This document shows, in pieces, positions 42,735 to 51,486 of a stretch of 64,000 nucleotides of DNA. The DNA is from Paenibacillus agri. Its GTDB lineage: Bacteria > Bacillota > Bacilli > Paenibacillales > Paenibacillaceae. Each line of letters opens with the position of its first letter. Position 1 is the stretch's first letter. The position numbers and the translations under genes are program-made. Location: the NCBI RefSeq assembly GCF_013359945.1, contig NZ_JABWCS010000221.1, positions 186,001 through 250,000 of the forward strand. Reading direction: 5' to 3'. The notes beneath the pieces were generated by a model. The model searched no databases. It was not told the origin of the DNA and worked only from the letters and a program-made list of their open reading frames with translations.

Positions 42735-44336
42735 GTGGATCATAGGGAGCCATCAAACAAGGAGGCGTTGTTATACGCTTTGAACCAAATAGAACTGCTA
42801 AACAGATCTGCGGATTCCAAAGAGATTCCTAAATTCTTTCAGGAATGGACCCTAGTGGTGGCGGTAGAGGGACAGGGACGGCTGGTTGCAGATGGAACGG
42901 GATTTTCTCTAAAGCAAGGTACCGGATTTCTGCTTTCTCCCGGCATGACGGGGGGATTGGAATGCGGGGCACAGGGACTTCGCTATTATCAGATTGGTTT
43001 TGAAGTGATTAGGCAAAGCGAGGCGGGATATAGGCGGGTTAGCTTGGCAGAAGCTGGAGAACTGGTGGTGCCTGGACCTGTGGATTGCCAACCGTTCTCT
43101 AAGTGTCTTTTGCTGCTGGAGACGCTTCACCAAGACCAGGCCGGCAGCGGGGAGGCTGCCCGTCTTATGGGGCATATTCACTTTATGGAGCTATTGCTGC
43201 TGCTCTACCGGCAGAGGACAACGGACAAGCATGAGCATACCGTTCGAAGTGCTGTAGAGCAGTCTATTGAGTATTTAAAACAGCACTATAATGAGGTCTG
43301 GACGGTAGACCGTTTGGCAGACATAGCCAAGATCGGGCGTTCCCGCTACACCCGAATGTTCAAGGAGATCACGGGGCAATTCCCCCTGGATCACCTGAAT
43401 GACCTGCGCATTGATCGTGCACAACAACTATTGTTGATGACGAATGACCGTCTTTACGACATTGCCCAGACGGTGGGCTACAGCAACGAGTATTATTTTA
43501 ACCGGCGCTTTAAAGGGGCAGTAGGAGTTACGCCAGGACAATACCGCCGCACCCATCAGGACAATATTCGTGTGTTCGCTCCATTTATGGAGGATTACCT
43601 GCTGGCGCTTGGCATCATTCCCGTTGCACAGTGTGCACACGCCCAGTGGGGTATGCAAGATTATCTCGGCCTGCACCAGGTTCCGCCGTTCGAGATTTCG
43701 TCCGGAAACTGGGAGTCACTCTCCCCGTATGAGCCAGAGCTGATCCTGCTGGATGAAGGGTACCAACGCTGGGGCCTGGAGCAATGCCGGACCGTAGCCC
43801 CAATATTCAAGGTGCCGATGATGAGCAGTGAGGACTGGCGCTCCACCCTGATGACCGTGGCCTCGGTGTTCGGAAGAACCGGCCAGGTGGACGAAATCAT
43901 CAGTAGCTATGAGCACAAAGCCAGGGAAGCCAAACATCTGCTTAACCGTTCCGTTCGCGATCAGACCGTAGCCTTTCTCCGGCTTTCGGCTTGTGGGATT
44001 ACGCTGTATGGCAGCGAGGATTTGGGCTACACGGCAGGGGTACTACACCATGACTTGGGCCTCCAGCCGCACCCGCTGGTACAGCAGCTAGCCCGGGGCG
44101 AGCGACGAATTAACCTCCCGCCAGACTTGTTAGCCCGTCTGGATGCCGACCACCTGTTCATTACCTTCGATAAAGGCGAAGGAGAGGGCAGAGAACTGCT
44201 CCAGACGGAGTTATGGCAAAGCCTGCCCGCGGTCCGCAATAACCACGTGTACGAGGTGGATTTTCTCAGCTGGATGAATTATGGGGTGCTGTCGCATAGA
44301 AGGAAGATTGATGATGTGCTGCGGGTGTTGGCTTGA
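42735..44336 (+). CDS. AraC-family regulator with siderophore-binding-protein domain (Btr-like)
   Basis: 533 residues: N-terminal cupin-like part (about 30-130), AraC DNA-binding double helix-turn-helix (about 170-270; EVWTVDRLADIAKIGRSRYT, TVGYSNEYYFNRRFKG), then a ~260-residue periplasmic-binding-protein domain. This is the architecture of B. subtilis Btr, which senses the ferri-siderophore in the cytoplasm and activates its importer. The binding domain aligns with the neighbouring lipoprotein (IPVAQCAHAQWGMQDYL here, TPVVQWYHPNWGKQDYL there), so both may bind the same siderophore. GTG 42735 follows GGGGCGGAAG. Fur box directly upstream. Confidence 0.93.
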   Translation: MDHREPSNKEALLYALNQIELLNRSADSKEIPKFFQEWTLVVAVEGQGRLVADGTGFSLKQGTGFLLSPGMTGGLECGAQGLRYYQIGFEVIRQSEAGYRRVSLAEAGELVVPGPVDCQPFSKCLLLLETLHQDQAGSGEAARLMGHIHFMELLLLLYRQRTTDKHEHTVRSAVEQSIEYLKQHYNEVWTVDRLADIAKIGRSRYTRMFKEITGQFPLDHLNDLRIDRAQQLLLMTNDRLYDIAQTVGYSNEYYFNRRFKGAVGVTPGQYRRTHQDNIRVFAPFMEDYLLALGIIPVAQCAHAQWGMQDYLGLHQVPPFEISSGNWESLSPYEPELILLDEGYQRWGLEQCRTVAPIFKVPMMSSEDWRSTLMTVASVFGRTGQVDEIISSYEHKAREAKHLLNRSVRDQTVAFLRLSACGITLYGSEDLGYTAGVLHHDLGLQPHPLVQQLARGERRINLPPDLLARLDADHLFITFDKGEGEGRELLQTELWQSLPAVRNNHVYEVDFLSWMNYGVLSHRRKIDDVLRVLA

Positions 44337-44385
44337 GGGGATTTTATGAAAGAAGAGAGTAGCTATGATAGGAAGCTAAACGTGA

Positions 44386-44417
44386 GTTAAAGCCGGACCC
44401 ATTGGTCGGGCTTTTTT
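44386..44417 (+). terminator. Intrinsic terminator of the AraC gene
   Basis: AAAGCC(GGACC) pairs with (GGTC)GGGCTTT, followed by T3. Confidence 0.75.
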
Positions 44418-44428
44418 AGCTTGCAATA

Positions 44429-44442
44429 GGATCGTATGTTCG
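44429..44442 (+). promoter_or_regulatory. LexA-like sequence upstream of the small VOC gene
   Basis: GGATCGTATGTTCG matches 13 of 14 bases of the complement of the polymerase LexA box (CGATCGTATGTTCG). One half-site (GTTCG) is perfect and the other is degenerate. It lies 50 bases before the VOC start. Confidence 0.35.
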
Positions 44443-44492
44443 TTATCATTCGAAGTAAATACTTGGAATTTATGTATGGGAGATGATGTGGA

Positions 44493-44960
44493 GTGCAATT
44501 AGGATGCACCTATTTAGTCGTTAAGGATATGAACCGGTCTATCGCCTTTTATGAGGCATTGCTGAATATGAAAGCTATATCCAAAAATCTCGAAAGATGG
44601 GCGCAATTTCATTGCGGAAATACCATTGCCCTGTGGAATCCGGAGTATGACCAGCGGCTCATCAAGGATAGTGAAGATATATCCGTTCATTTTAATGAAG
44701 CATATTTGAAATATAAACAAGATCAAGCTACCCAATATGGTAACAATGTGGTTTTAAACTTCAATGTTCCTGACTTGCAGAGAGAGTATGAGCGAATTCA
44801 GTCATTAAATATTGGGACCGTGACCGAAATTCTATATATCAATGTGGTGCAGCCGTATTACTGCTTTATGCTGAATGATCCGGATGGGAATTTGATTGAG
44901 ATTACAGGGGATTACCCACTCCTGAAAAGAGCAGATCACTCGCGTTCCAATAATGGATAA
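44493..44960 (+). CDS. VOC-family protein (glyoxalase/bleomycin-resistance type)
   Basis: 155 residues, one VOC unit: LGCTYLVVKDMNRSIAFYEAL at the N terminus, then FMLNDPDGNLIEIT near the C terminus with the conserved Glu. Such proteins act as dimers in glyoxalase, dioxygenase or antibiotic-binding roles; no specific activity can be read. GTG 44493 with GGGAGATGAT upstream. It stands alone. Confidence 0.85.
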   Translation: MQLGCTYLVVKDMNRSIAFYEALLNMKAISKNLERWAQFHCGNTIALWNPEYDQRLIKDSEDISVHFNEAYLKYKQDQATQYGNNVVLNFNVPDLQREYERIQSLNIGTVTEILYINVVQPYYCFMLNDPDGNLIEITGDYPLLKRADHSRSNNG

Positions 44961-45021
44961 CACATATTGTCATATTAAGGAATAATGTTATAATCTCTTT
45001 GACCCATGAAGGAGGGAATAC

Positions 45022-45609
45022 ATGAATTTAGCTAATAAAATAACCATCGCAAGAATACTATTAATTCCTATCTTTATTTTGCTCTTCCCTATATATCCTG
45101 AATGGTTAGTGAAGAACAATGCTATCATCCATCACATAGATCTCTTTGGAATTTATTATGCTGCAGCAGTATTCTTACTTGCCTCTGTCACTGATAAATT
45201 AGACGGGTATATTGCAAGAAAGTATAGTCAGATAACAAACCTAGGAAAGCTGCTGGATCCATTAGCAGATAAACTCCTAATTTCCACAGCGTTAATTTTA
45301 ATGGTAAGTCAACAATTAATATATACTTGGGTAGCCTTTGCTATTATAGCAAGGGAAATCATAATTACCGGGATTCGAATCGTGGCAGCATCTCAAAAAA
45401 TCGCGCTACAAGCCGATCGATTCGGAAAAATAAAGATGGTATTTCAAGTTATTGCTATTTCAGCGGTTCTCTTGAATAACCTCCCATTCCGTTACATCAC
45501 AGAAATTCGTATCGATCAGGTACTTATGTATGCTGCATTAATTCTAACTATATATTCGGGCTATAACTATATAAAGAATAATTATCGAATGCTGAAACTT
45601 GAATCTTAA
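45022..45609 (+). CDS. pgsA: CDP-diacylglycerol-glycerol-3-phosphate 3-phosphatidyltransferase
   Basis: 195 residues with about six membrane helices. The CDP-alcohol phosphotransferase motif D-G-x2-A-R-x8-G-x3-D-x3-D is complete in DKLDGYIARKYSQIT and LGKLLDPLADK. It makes phosphatidylglycerol-phosphate from CDP-diacylglycerol. The usual Bacillales pgsA lies near cinA-recA; this one is in another context and is A/T-rich, so it could be an extra copy. AAGGAGGGAATAC precedes the ATG. Confidence 0.92.
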   Translation: MNLANKITIARILLIPIFILLFPIYPEWLVKNNAIIHHIDLFGIYYAAAVFLLASVTDKLDGYIARKYSQITNLGKLLDPLADKLLISTALILMVSQQLIYTWVAFAIIAREIIITGIRIVAASQKIALQADRFGKIKMVFQVIAISAVLLNNLPFRYITEIRIDQVLMYAALILTIYSGYNYIKNNYRMLKLES

Positions 45610-45704
45610 TCATCAGCAAAATACTCTAGAAAAACTAAGCTTGACCAAACCTTGTCTAAAGATCAGTTTCCCTCATTTCTCTCTCTGATTTATAACAAAA
45701 TAAA

Positions 45705-45738
45705 AGAAAGCCCCCTTATAAATAAGGAGGCTTTCTAA
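45705..45738 (-). terminator. Terminator of the tRNA-Val gene
   Basis: AGAAAGCCtCCTTATttataAGGgGGCTTTCT on the minus strand followed by TTTTATTTTG, 11 bases beyond the tRNA 3' end. Confidence 0.85.
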
Positions 45739-45748
45739 TAATTCAATA

Positions 45749-45820
45749 TAGGACGGATGGGGTTCGAACCCATGACCCCTACCCTGTCAAGATAGTGCTC
45801 TCCCGCTGAGCTACCGTCCT
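45749..45820 (-). tRNA. tRNA-Val (anticodon GAC)
   Basis: On the minus strand the cloverleaf closes fully. Acceptor AGGACGG/CCGTCCT with discriminator A; D-stem GCTC/GAGC; anticodon stem CTATC/GGTAG (one G-T pair) with loop TTGACAG, anticodon GAC at its centre; T-arm ATGGG-TTCGAAC-CCCAT. 72 bases; CCA is not encoded. Confidence 0.93.
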
Positions 45821-45839
45821 GCAACGAAATTTAATATAC

Positions 45840-46073
45840 CATAGATTGGACAATAAATGCAATTATTTTTTTAATCTCAAATACATTTGGGGTGATGGAT
45901 AACTTACTGAGCTACCAAAAAGTCTGCGGATGCTGCAGTAACAACTGCTGAAGCCACGGTTAGCCCAAGATTTTTAAATAACTTGGGTTTCCCACGCTCT
46001 GAAGGAACCAATACATCGTATTGGTTCTTTGTGCTGATTCCGGCTTTACCATTGTTCATTCGAATAAAAGAAA
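45840..46073. other. Intergenic region with two hairpins, upstream side of the tRNA
   Basis: AGCCCAAG/CTTGGGTTT (45962-45990) and a perfect 10-bp stem GAACCAATAC-ATC-GTATTGGTTC (46005-46027) with TTTG after it. The second looks like a plus-strand terminator without an identifiable gene before it. A short Cys-rich frame (MDNLLSYQKVCGCCSNNC, near 45895) has no ribosome-binding site and is not called. Confidence 0.4.
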
Positions 46074-46116
46074 GCTGCCCCAAGTCACAACCACAAGATG
46101 GTGACTTGGAACAGCC
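46074..46116 (-). terminator. Terminator of the SLH phosphoesterase gene
   Basis: On the minus strand GCTG(TT)CCAAGTCAC pairs with GTGACTTGG(GG)CAGC, followed by TTTCTTTT, about 20 bases after the stop. Confidence 0.85.
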
Positions 46117-46136
46117 TCAAATAAATTATCTGTTAT

Positions 46137-49100
46137 TTAATCTTGCATATCTAACATTTTCACAATAACTGTTGCCGCTTCGGCCCGGCTTACCGGCTTA
46201 TCCGGGCGGAATGAACCGTCTGCGTAGCCTTGAATAATTCCTCTGCTTGCAAGAGCCTTCAATGAAACAACCGCCCATGGAGAAATGTTTGCCTTGTCTG
46301 TGAAGTTTAATGTTCCTTCATTGCCTGTTGTCATATTTAATGCCCGGGCGATAATTACCGCCATTTGCTCCCGGGTAATCTTAAGCTCTGGCGCAAAGGA
46401 TGATGCGCTCACGCCTTCAATGATACCTGCTTTAGCAGCTGTTCGAACCATGGCATCAGCCCAATGTCCGTTCATATCCTGGAACGATGGACCATTATCT
46501 TCCTTGAGCTTGAGTGCCTTCACGATAAGGGCAGCAAATTCAGCACGCGTCATTTCCCGTTCCGGCTTGAAGCTTCCGTCTGGATACCCGCTGACGATAT
46601 TCAACTTGCTTAATTTGTCAACCGCTTCTTTTGCCCAATGCTTGGACAAATCATTAAACGTGACAGATCCGGTTGTCGGTACATTGCCCTCGGCTGGCTT
46701 TTGCGGCGAAGGGGTTGGCTTCAGCTGCTCAACAGACGGAGTTGGAGTTGCAGTTGGTTGTGGTGTTGCTGCTGGTGTTGGCGTTGGAGCCGGAGATATA
46801 CCGCCGCCGCTATTATTACCATTGTTGGAAGGAGGAGCGCTGACATCAATGCTGACTACAGCAATATTGGAGTCGGACACACCGTCATTCGCTTGGTAAG
46901 TAAATGTATCTGTTCCTGTAAAACCACTGTTCGGCACGTATTTAAATGCTCCATAGGTTGCATCCGTGACCGTTAGCAAACCGTATTTTGGTTGGTCAAT
47001 GATCCGGTAAACGAGAGCATCCGATTCCATATCACGGGCATTCATGTGCCCATCAACAGCGTTATTCACCGTCGTTTGAAGCTGAACATTGCTTGCCACT
47101 GGTGCGCTGTTCGGTTCAATATGAACAAATACATAAGCTTCATTAGTTGTTCTGGTTTCATCGCTGATTTGGAAAGTGAACACGTCTATGCCGCTCTTTC
47201 CGGCATCCGGCTTGTACTCAAAAGCTCCGTTGCTTCCCTCTGTCACTGTCACGTGCCCTTTTTCAGGGAGTTTTAACAATTTAACATGTTTGATTTTGTC
47301 ATGATCTTCCTTGTACACGGCGTCGGAAACGGTAGCAGTTAATGTTTGGCCTTGCCGTACCGAGTATTCAAGATTCGAAGCCTTCCAGTCTCCTGAACCG
47401 ACTGCAGAATCTCCAATCTGTACAATGACGGCAGCTTCCGCGGATTCATTTTTACCATCTGTTGCGTTATAAATGAAATAATCTGGACCCGTTTGTCCAT
47501 TGTCCGGTATATATTGGAAAGCACCCGTGGACGGATCAATGAACTGAATCGTTCCTTTGCTTGGCTGTTTCAGTAATTTAAATGTAAGCATATCGCCATC
47601 TGCATCATCGGCTTTTAACATCCCGTTCAACGGTTTGCCAGGAGCCGTAGCTAGGCTAATATCGTGTACGACAGGGGGATTATTCTTGATAACCGTTATG
47701 CTAACACGGGCAATGTTAGAATACGCTTTGCCGTCATAAGCACGGTAAGTAAATTGGTCAGATCCGTTATAATCGCGGTTAGGAATATAAACGAATTTCC
47801 CCGTTTGCTTATCAACCGTTACCAAACCATTCGCTGGTTTATCCATAATTTCATACGATAACGGGTTCATGTCCGTATCAGTAGCGGATAGTATTCCATT
47901 GTATTCTTTGTTCTGATTTGTTTCTACGGTCATATCGTTACTGACTGGTATTTCATTCTCATTCATGAGGAACTCCGAATGATCCAATGCATGATCCGTA
48001 ATGCGGATTTCATTAATCCCGCCATTGAATCCTTTTTCGAACACATTATCGTAAGCATATGCGCCGACGATCCACGGTACATATTTTCCATTTCTCATAG
48101 CTGTAGCTAATCCTAGAGGCTCCCCGGATTCACCTTCATCGTTGCGAAGCACTGGAGATCCGTTAATGTACATCTTTGTCGAATGGGTATCGTTAACGAT
48201 GGCTACGTGAACCCAGTCGAAGAACGTTTCACCCGACCAGTTTGTCTTAAGGCCGTTAAGATTTGTCGGGTAGGCTGCCCATTGCACCTCTTTAAGCGTA
48301 GAGATAGACAGTGTTGCAATAGGCTCTTCCTTGTCCCCGTCTGTTTTACCGGCTTCTGCTCCCGTACCTCCGCGTCCCAAGATACCCATCCAGCCGTTCT
48401 TCGACGCGTCGAAGTTTTTGGCTATCCGGAAATATGCTTCGATCGTATAACCATTTTGAAAGGTCATTTTATTCAGCATTGCATCGTCACTTGTGCGAAG
48501 ATAGGATAATTCCTCGGGCTTTTTACCGTAAGAGGAAATCTCAAGACTCCCGTTGCTTTTGGAAAAAGGAGACTTGTCATCGGACCACTTCATATCGATA
48601 TCCGGAACATCTCTCGTCATAAGGTCAACTCGGTACAGATCATTGCCGTTGCCGGAAATATCCTTAACATTGAAGGAGCCGTCAGCCGGCTTTTCGAATC
48701 TCCAGTGGGCTACCTCTCCATTGCCGGCAGATGCATCGCGAATATTAATTGTTGCTGTTCCGACGTTGGAATCAACGAAGCCATCGTTGACTTTAAATGT
48801 GAATGTATCTGTACCCGTCATGCCCGCTGCCGGTGTATACAGGAAAGATCCGGTAGCAGCGTCGGTCAGCTTCACAGTACCTTTTGTCGGAGGAGAGACG
48901 ATTGAATAAGTTAATGCGTCCGCATCCTTATCCGTTGCCTTAAGCTTGGCGCTCAATGTTTTCCCATCGGCTGTGTTATAGAAGACGTCTGTCGCCTGCG
49001 GTGCGTTATTTTGTTCATCCCAAATTCCTTTGAACCGGTCTTTAAAGTCCATGTTCACAGTAAACTTGTTGTTGGGATCGGTTAACTCTTCAATGTCATA

Positions 49101-50054
49101 GGTTGCGTCACGCTGATCCGCAGGTAGATTCATAACCCACGGGGAGAATGTCTTGGCGGAAATTGTGCCGGCATCGAGATTGAACTCTAATGTTCGCATA
49201 ATTCCGTTACCGCCCATGTAGTATCCCTGGTAATCAATAACCGACATCAGTACATCATGTCCACTATCATTTTTTTTGATCATTTGAGCACTTCCATGAT
49301 GATGGCCATTGAGCGTCAGAAAGATTTGATCATTACCTTTTATCAATTGATCCCACAAAAATTGGCCGTTATCGGTCATCACGGCTGTTTTTCCATCGCT
49401 ATCAATATTCAAAAGTTGGTGTGTTACTAAAATGGTTGGGTAATTCGGGTGGTCATGCAGAACTTGATTGGCCCACTTTAGGGTGTCTGAACCAGCTCTC
49501 CAGTCAATGAATAGTACGAGGAATGTCTTTCCGGCTCCTTGAAATGTATAGTAAGAGCTGTAGCCTTTAGGTGAGGTGGCGCCAAATCCAGGGTTGCTGC
49601 CCATGCGGGAAGCAGGCTTGAAGTATTGATTAAAAAATTGATTATATCTGTCATTATCGTCACGGCTATCGTCATCCAGCCAATCGGCAATATCGTGATT
49701 TCCTGTCGTATAGCCATAAGGAATCTTCGCATCATCCAATGTCTTCATTGATTTGTCTGCATTTTTCCACTCATATTCCTGTGTGCTTCGATCGACAATG
49801 TCACCCAAATGAGTGGTGAATACGATATTTTCGCTATACTGGAACTTTTTGATCCAGTCTGTCTGGGCATCAAATATTTCTGGTTTATATCTCGAATACA
49901 TTTGGGTATCAGGCAATACAGCAATTTTGAACGTTCTCTCGGTAGCTGCTTGCGCCTTCTGAACAGTTGATCCCGCTAATGGGGATAATGTGATGGGCAG
50001 CAAAATTGCAAGAGAGCATAAAACCATGGATGCTTTTTTTAACAGTGACATCAT
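46137..50054 (-). CDS. Cell-surface metallophosphoesterase with cadherin-like, LamG and SLH domains
   Basis: About 1305 residues. Signal peptide (1-36, cut after AQA). Calcineurin-like phosphoesterase (about 40-310): VLPDTQ, THLGDIVDRS, GNHD (118-121), VTHQ and NGHHHG (249-254). One cadherin-like repeat (about 348-440), a LamG/concanavalin-type domain (447-690), and four more cadherin-like repeats (690-1075; T-G-x-F-x-Y-x-P and G-x-D-x-F-T-Y). A Pro/Thr-rich linker (1085-1120) is followed by three SLH domains (1125-1300). It is exported and held on secondary wall polymer, acting on extracellular phosphoesters. ATG 50054 follows AAAGGTGGGA; a longer in-frame ATG at 50114 lies behind a curious start-stop leader. 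HupE-like gene upstream. Confidence 0.93.
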   Translation of the reverse strand: MMSLLKKASMVLCSLAILLPITLSPLAGSTVQKAQAATERTFKIAVLPDTQMYSRYKPEIFDAQTDWIKKFQYSENIVFTTHLGDIVDRSTQEYEWKNADKSMKTLDDAKIPYGYTTGNHDIADWLDDDSRDDNDRYNQFFNQYFKPASRMGSNPGFGATSPKGYSSYYTFQGAGKTFLVLFIDWRAGSDTLKWANQVLHDHPNYPTILVTHQLLNIDSDGKTAVMTDNGQFLWDQLIKGNDQIFLTLNGHHHGSAQMIKKNDSGHDVLMSVIDYQGYYMGGNGIMRTLEFNLDAGTISAKTFSPWVMNLPADQRDATYDIEELTDPNNKFTVNMDFKDRFKGIWDEQNNAPQATDVFYNTADGKTLSAKLKATDKDADALTYSIVSPPTKGTVKLTDAATGSFLYTPAAGMTGTDTFTFKVNDGFVDSNVGTATINIRDASAGNGEVAHWRFEKPADGSFNVKDISGNGNDLYRVDLMTRDVPDIDMKWSDDKSPFSKSNGSLEISSYGKKPEELSYLRTSDDAMLNKMTFQNGYTIEAYFRIAKNFDASKNGWMGILGRGGTGAEAGKTDGDKEEPIATLSISTLKEVQWAAYPTNLNGLKTNWSGETFFDWVHVAIVNDTHSTKMYINGSPVLRNDEGESGEPLGLATAMRNGKYVPWIVGAYAYDNVFEKGFNGGINEIRITDHALDHSEFLMNENEIPVSNDMTVETNQNKEYNGILSATDTDMNPLSYEIMDKPANGLVTVDKQTGKFVYIPNRDYNGSDQFTYRAYDGKAYSNIARVSITVIKNNPPVVHDISLATAPGKPLNGMLKADDADGDMLTFKLLKQPSKGTIQFIDPSTGAFQYIPDNGQTGPDYFIYNATDGKNESAEAAVIVQIGDSAVGSGDWKASNLEYSVRQGQTLTATVSDAVYKEDHDKIKHVKLLKLPEKGHVTVTEGSNGAFEYKPDAGKSGIDVFTFQISDETRTTNEAYVFVHIEPNSAPVASNVQLQTTVNNAVDGHMNARDMESDALVYRIIDQPKYGLLTVTDATYGAFKYVPNSGFTGTDTFTYQANDGVSDSNIAVVSIDVSAPPSNNGNNSGGGISPAPTPTPAATPQPTATPTPSVEQLKPTPSPQKPAEGNVPTTGSVTFNDLSKHWAKEAVDKLSKLNIVSGYPDGSFKPEREMTRAEFAALIVKALKLKEDNGPSFQDMNGHWADAMVRTAAKAGIIEGVSASSFAPELKITREQMAVIIARALNMTTGNEGTLNFTDKANISPWAVVSLKALASRGIIQGYADGSFRPDKPVSRAEAATVIVKMLDMQD

Positions 50055-50113
50055 GATGTCTATTCCCACCTTTTTGGTTTTGTATTCGATTTTGAGTCCT
50101 TCAGAGGTATTCA

Positions 50114-50158
50114 TGGAGCTCTCTACATGGTGCTCTCTACATGGTGCGTCACCTCCTT
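50114..50158 (-). repeat. 14-base tandem repeat carrying ATG-TAG start-stop codons
   Basis: On the minus strand AAGGAGGTGA (50158-50149) is followed after six bases by ATGTAGAGAGCACC, then ATGTAGAGAGCTCC, then ATGAATACC. The three ATGs are exactly 14 bases apart (50142, 50128, 50114) and the first two are directly followed by TAG. The best ribosome-binding site of the locus thus feeds start-stop mini-frames; the long frame opens at the third ATG. Confidence 0.75.
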
Positions 50159-50186
50159 AACGAATGGATTAAACCTGCAGCATCGC

Positions 50187-51284
50187 TTAGAGAAACAACC
50201 GCTCGATCGACCAGAAAGCGCCTATCAATGCTATGATGGTTGAAGCAATGATGACACCTTGCCTTTGATAACGCGTGCGTTGGCTCCAAGTAAGCAAAGG
50301 AAGAAGCAGAGCTACTAGCGTAAGCTGTATGACCTCAATGCCGGCATTAAAGCTGACTAAGGAAACAGCCAAGTGAGATTTTGGAATATCCATCTCGCTT
50401 AAAATACCTGCGAAACCTAAACCATGAATAAGTCCGAATAAAAAAGTAATGAGTGTCCGGTGCGAGATTTTTTTAAGAAAGAGATTTTCAATCGCAACAT
50501 AACATATGCTGAGCGCAATTGTGGCTTCCACAAAGCGTGAAGGTACGCTTACGATTCCTGTTACAGCCAGGGTGAGGGTGATACTATGCGCAATGGTGAA
50601 TGCAGTAATGATTGACGCATATTGTTTCAGGGTCTGTTTTCTAAGCAGCAGTGCTAACAAAAATAAAAGGTGATCATATCCCGTTAGAATATGCTCGGCT
50701 CCCAGTAGCAAAAAATCAATCCAACCGCCGGGTAGGGTAGAATGGTGTGACCCCTCCTGAACTTCTCCCAAGACGGCTTGCCAATGTCTTTCGCTCCCTT
50801 TCAGTACAGTTTCAGTAACGGAATCTCCCTCTTTAAAAACAAGAAGATTCGTATAGTTAGAGCTATTCCCCATATACATGGCATCGTCCAGGCTTATGGT
50901 TTGTCCGTTCTTGGCGTTCGGAAAGTTATAAACGACTCGTACCAAAGTCAGTCCTAACTCCCGTTTATCTTCGAGCTCCATTGATTTTAATTGCCCTGCC
51001 TGTGCAACATTGTCGATTTTTACAGAGAGCATTTTTCGTATCCATTTGTCGATTGTTTCATGTGATTCCTGCAGTTTCTTTTTATCGATCAACCCCACAT
51101 TTGTGGATTCGGTAACGGATAAAAGATCTATGGAATATACAAACTCAACACTATTTCCGGTATTCGTTACGGTACTGTAACTCACACTTAACGGGTGAGC
51201 TGACACGGAAAACGGAGGTACAATGCATAAGGATAGTAAAAATAACAAACAACCGATTGTAATGCCCTTAAAAAATCGTTTCAT
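50187..51284 (-). CDS. HupE/UreJ-type membrane protein
   Basis: 365 residues: signal peptide (1-29, VSAHP after cleavage leaves His near the N terminus), an extracytoplasmic domain (about 30-185), then six to seven membrane helices of the HupE/UreJ_2 family. The key motif LGAEHILTGYDHLLFLLALL starts helix 1, and FGLIHGLGFAG follows in a later helix; both His motifs are implicated in metal passage. HupE/UreJ proteins relate to nickel uptake; this branch with a large extracellular part is uncharacterised. It ends 73 bases before the SLH phosphoesterase frame on the same strand and may be cotranscribed. Confidence 0.88.
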   Translation of the reverse strand: MKRFFKGITIGCLLFLLSLCIVPPFSVSAHPLSVSYSTVTNTGNSVEFVYSIDLLSVTESTNVGLIDKKKLQESHETIDKWIRKMLSVKIDNVAQAGQLKSMELEDKRELGLTLVRVVYNFPNAKNGQTISLDDAMYMGNSSNYTNLLVFKEGDSVTETVLKGSERHWQAVLGEVQEGSHHSTLPGGWIDFLLLGAEHILTGYDHLLFLLALLLRKQTLKQYASIITAFTIAHSITLTLAVTGIVSVPSRFVEATIALSICYVAIENLFLKKISHRTLITFLFGLIHGLGFAGILSEMDIPKSHLAVSLVSFNAGIEVIQLTLVALLLPLLTWSQRTRYQRQGVIIASTIIALIGAFWSIERLFL

Positions 51285-51486
51285 TGATTTCCCATCGCCC
51301 CTCTGAGTTGTCCAATCTACAAATAGAGATTAATCGGCTAATGTGAATTTTGTTCTATATGATTTAAAAAATAATGTAAACGAAGCCGGATGGATGTAAT
51401 ACTTATGAAAAAAGAATTGTTTACGACATCGTGGTCAAAGGAGATGGAGAGGATTATTTAGAAAAGATGGCATGCGTGGAGGAGAT

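Noticed and set aside
45895..45951. Cys-rich 18-residue frame
   Set aside because: No convincing ribosome-binding site or promoter; lies between two hairpins downstream of other genes.
46285..46899. 204-codon open frame antisense to the SLH and linker region
   Set aside because: Val/Gly-rich translation is the complement of the Pro/Thr linker and SLH repeats.
50118..50145. 14-base tandem repeat as a CRISPR-like or VNTR array
   Set aside because: Only two units without spacers; its ATG-TAG content in the leader is the relevant property.
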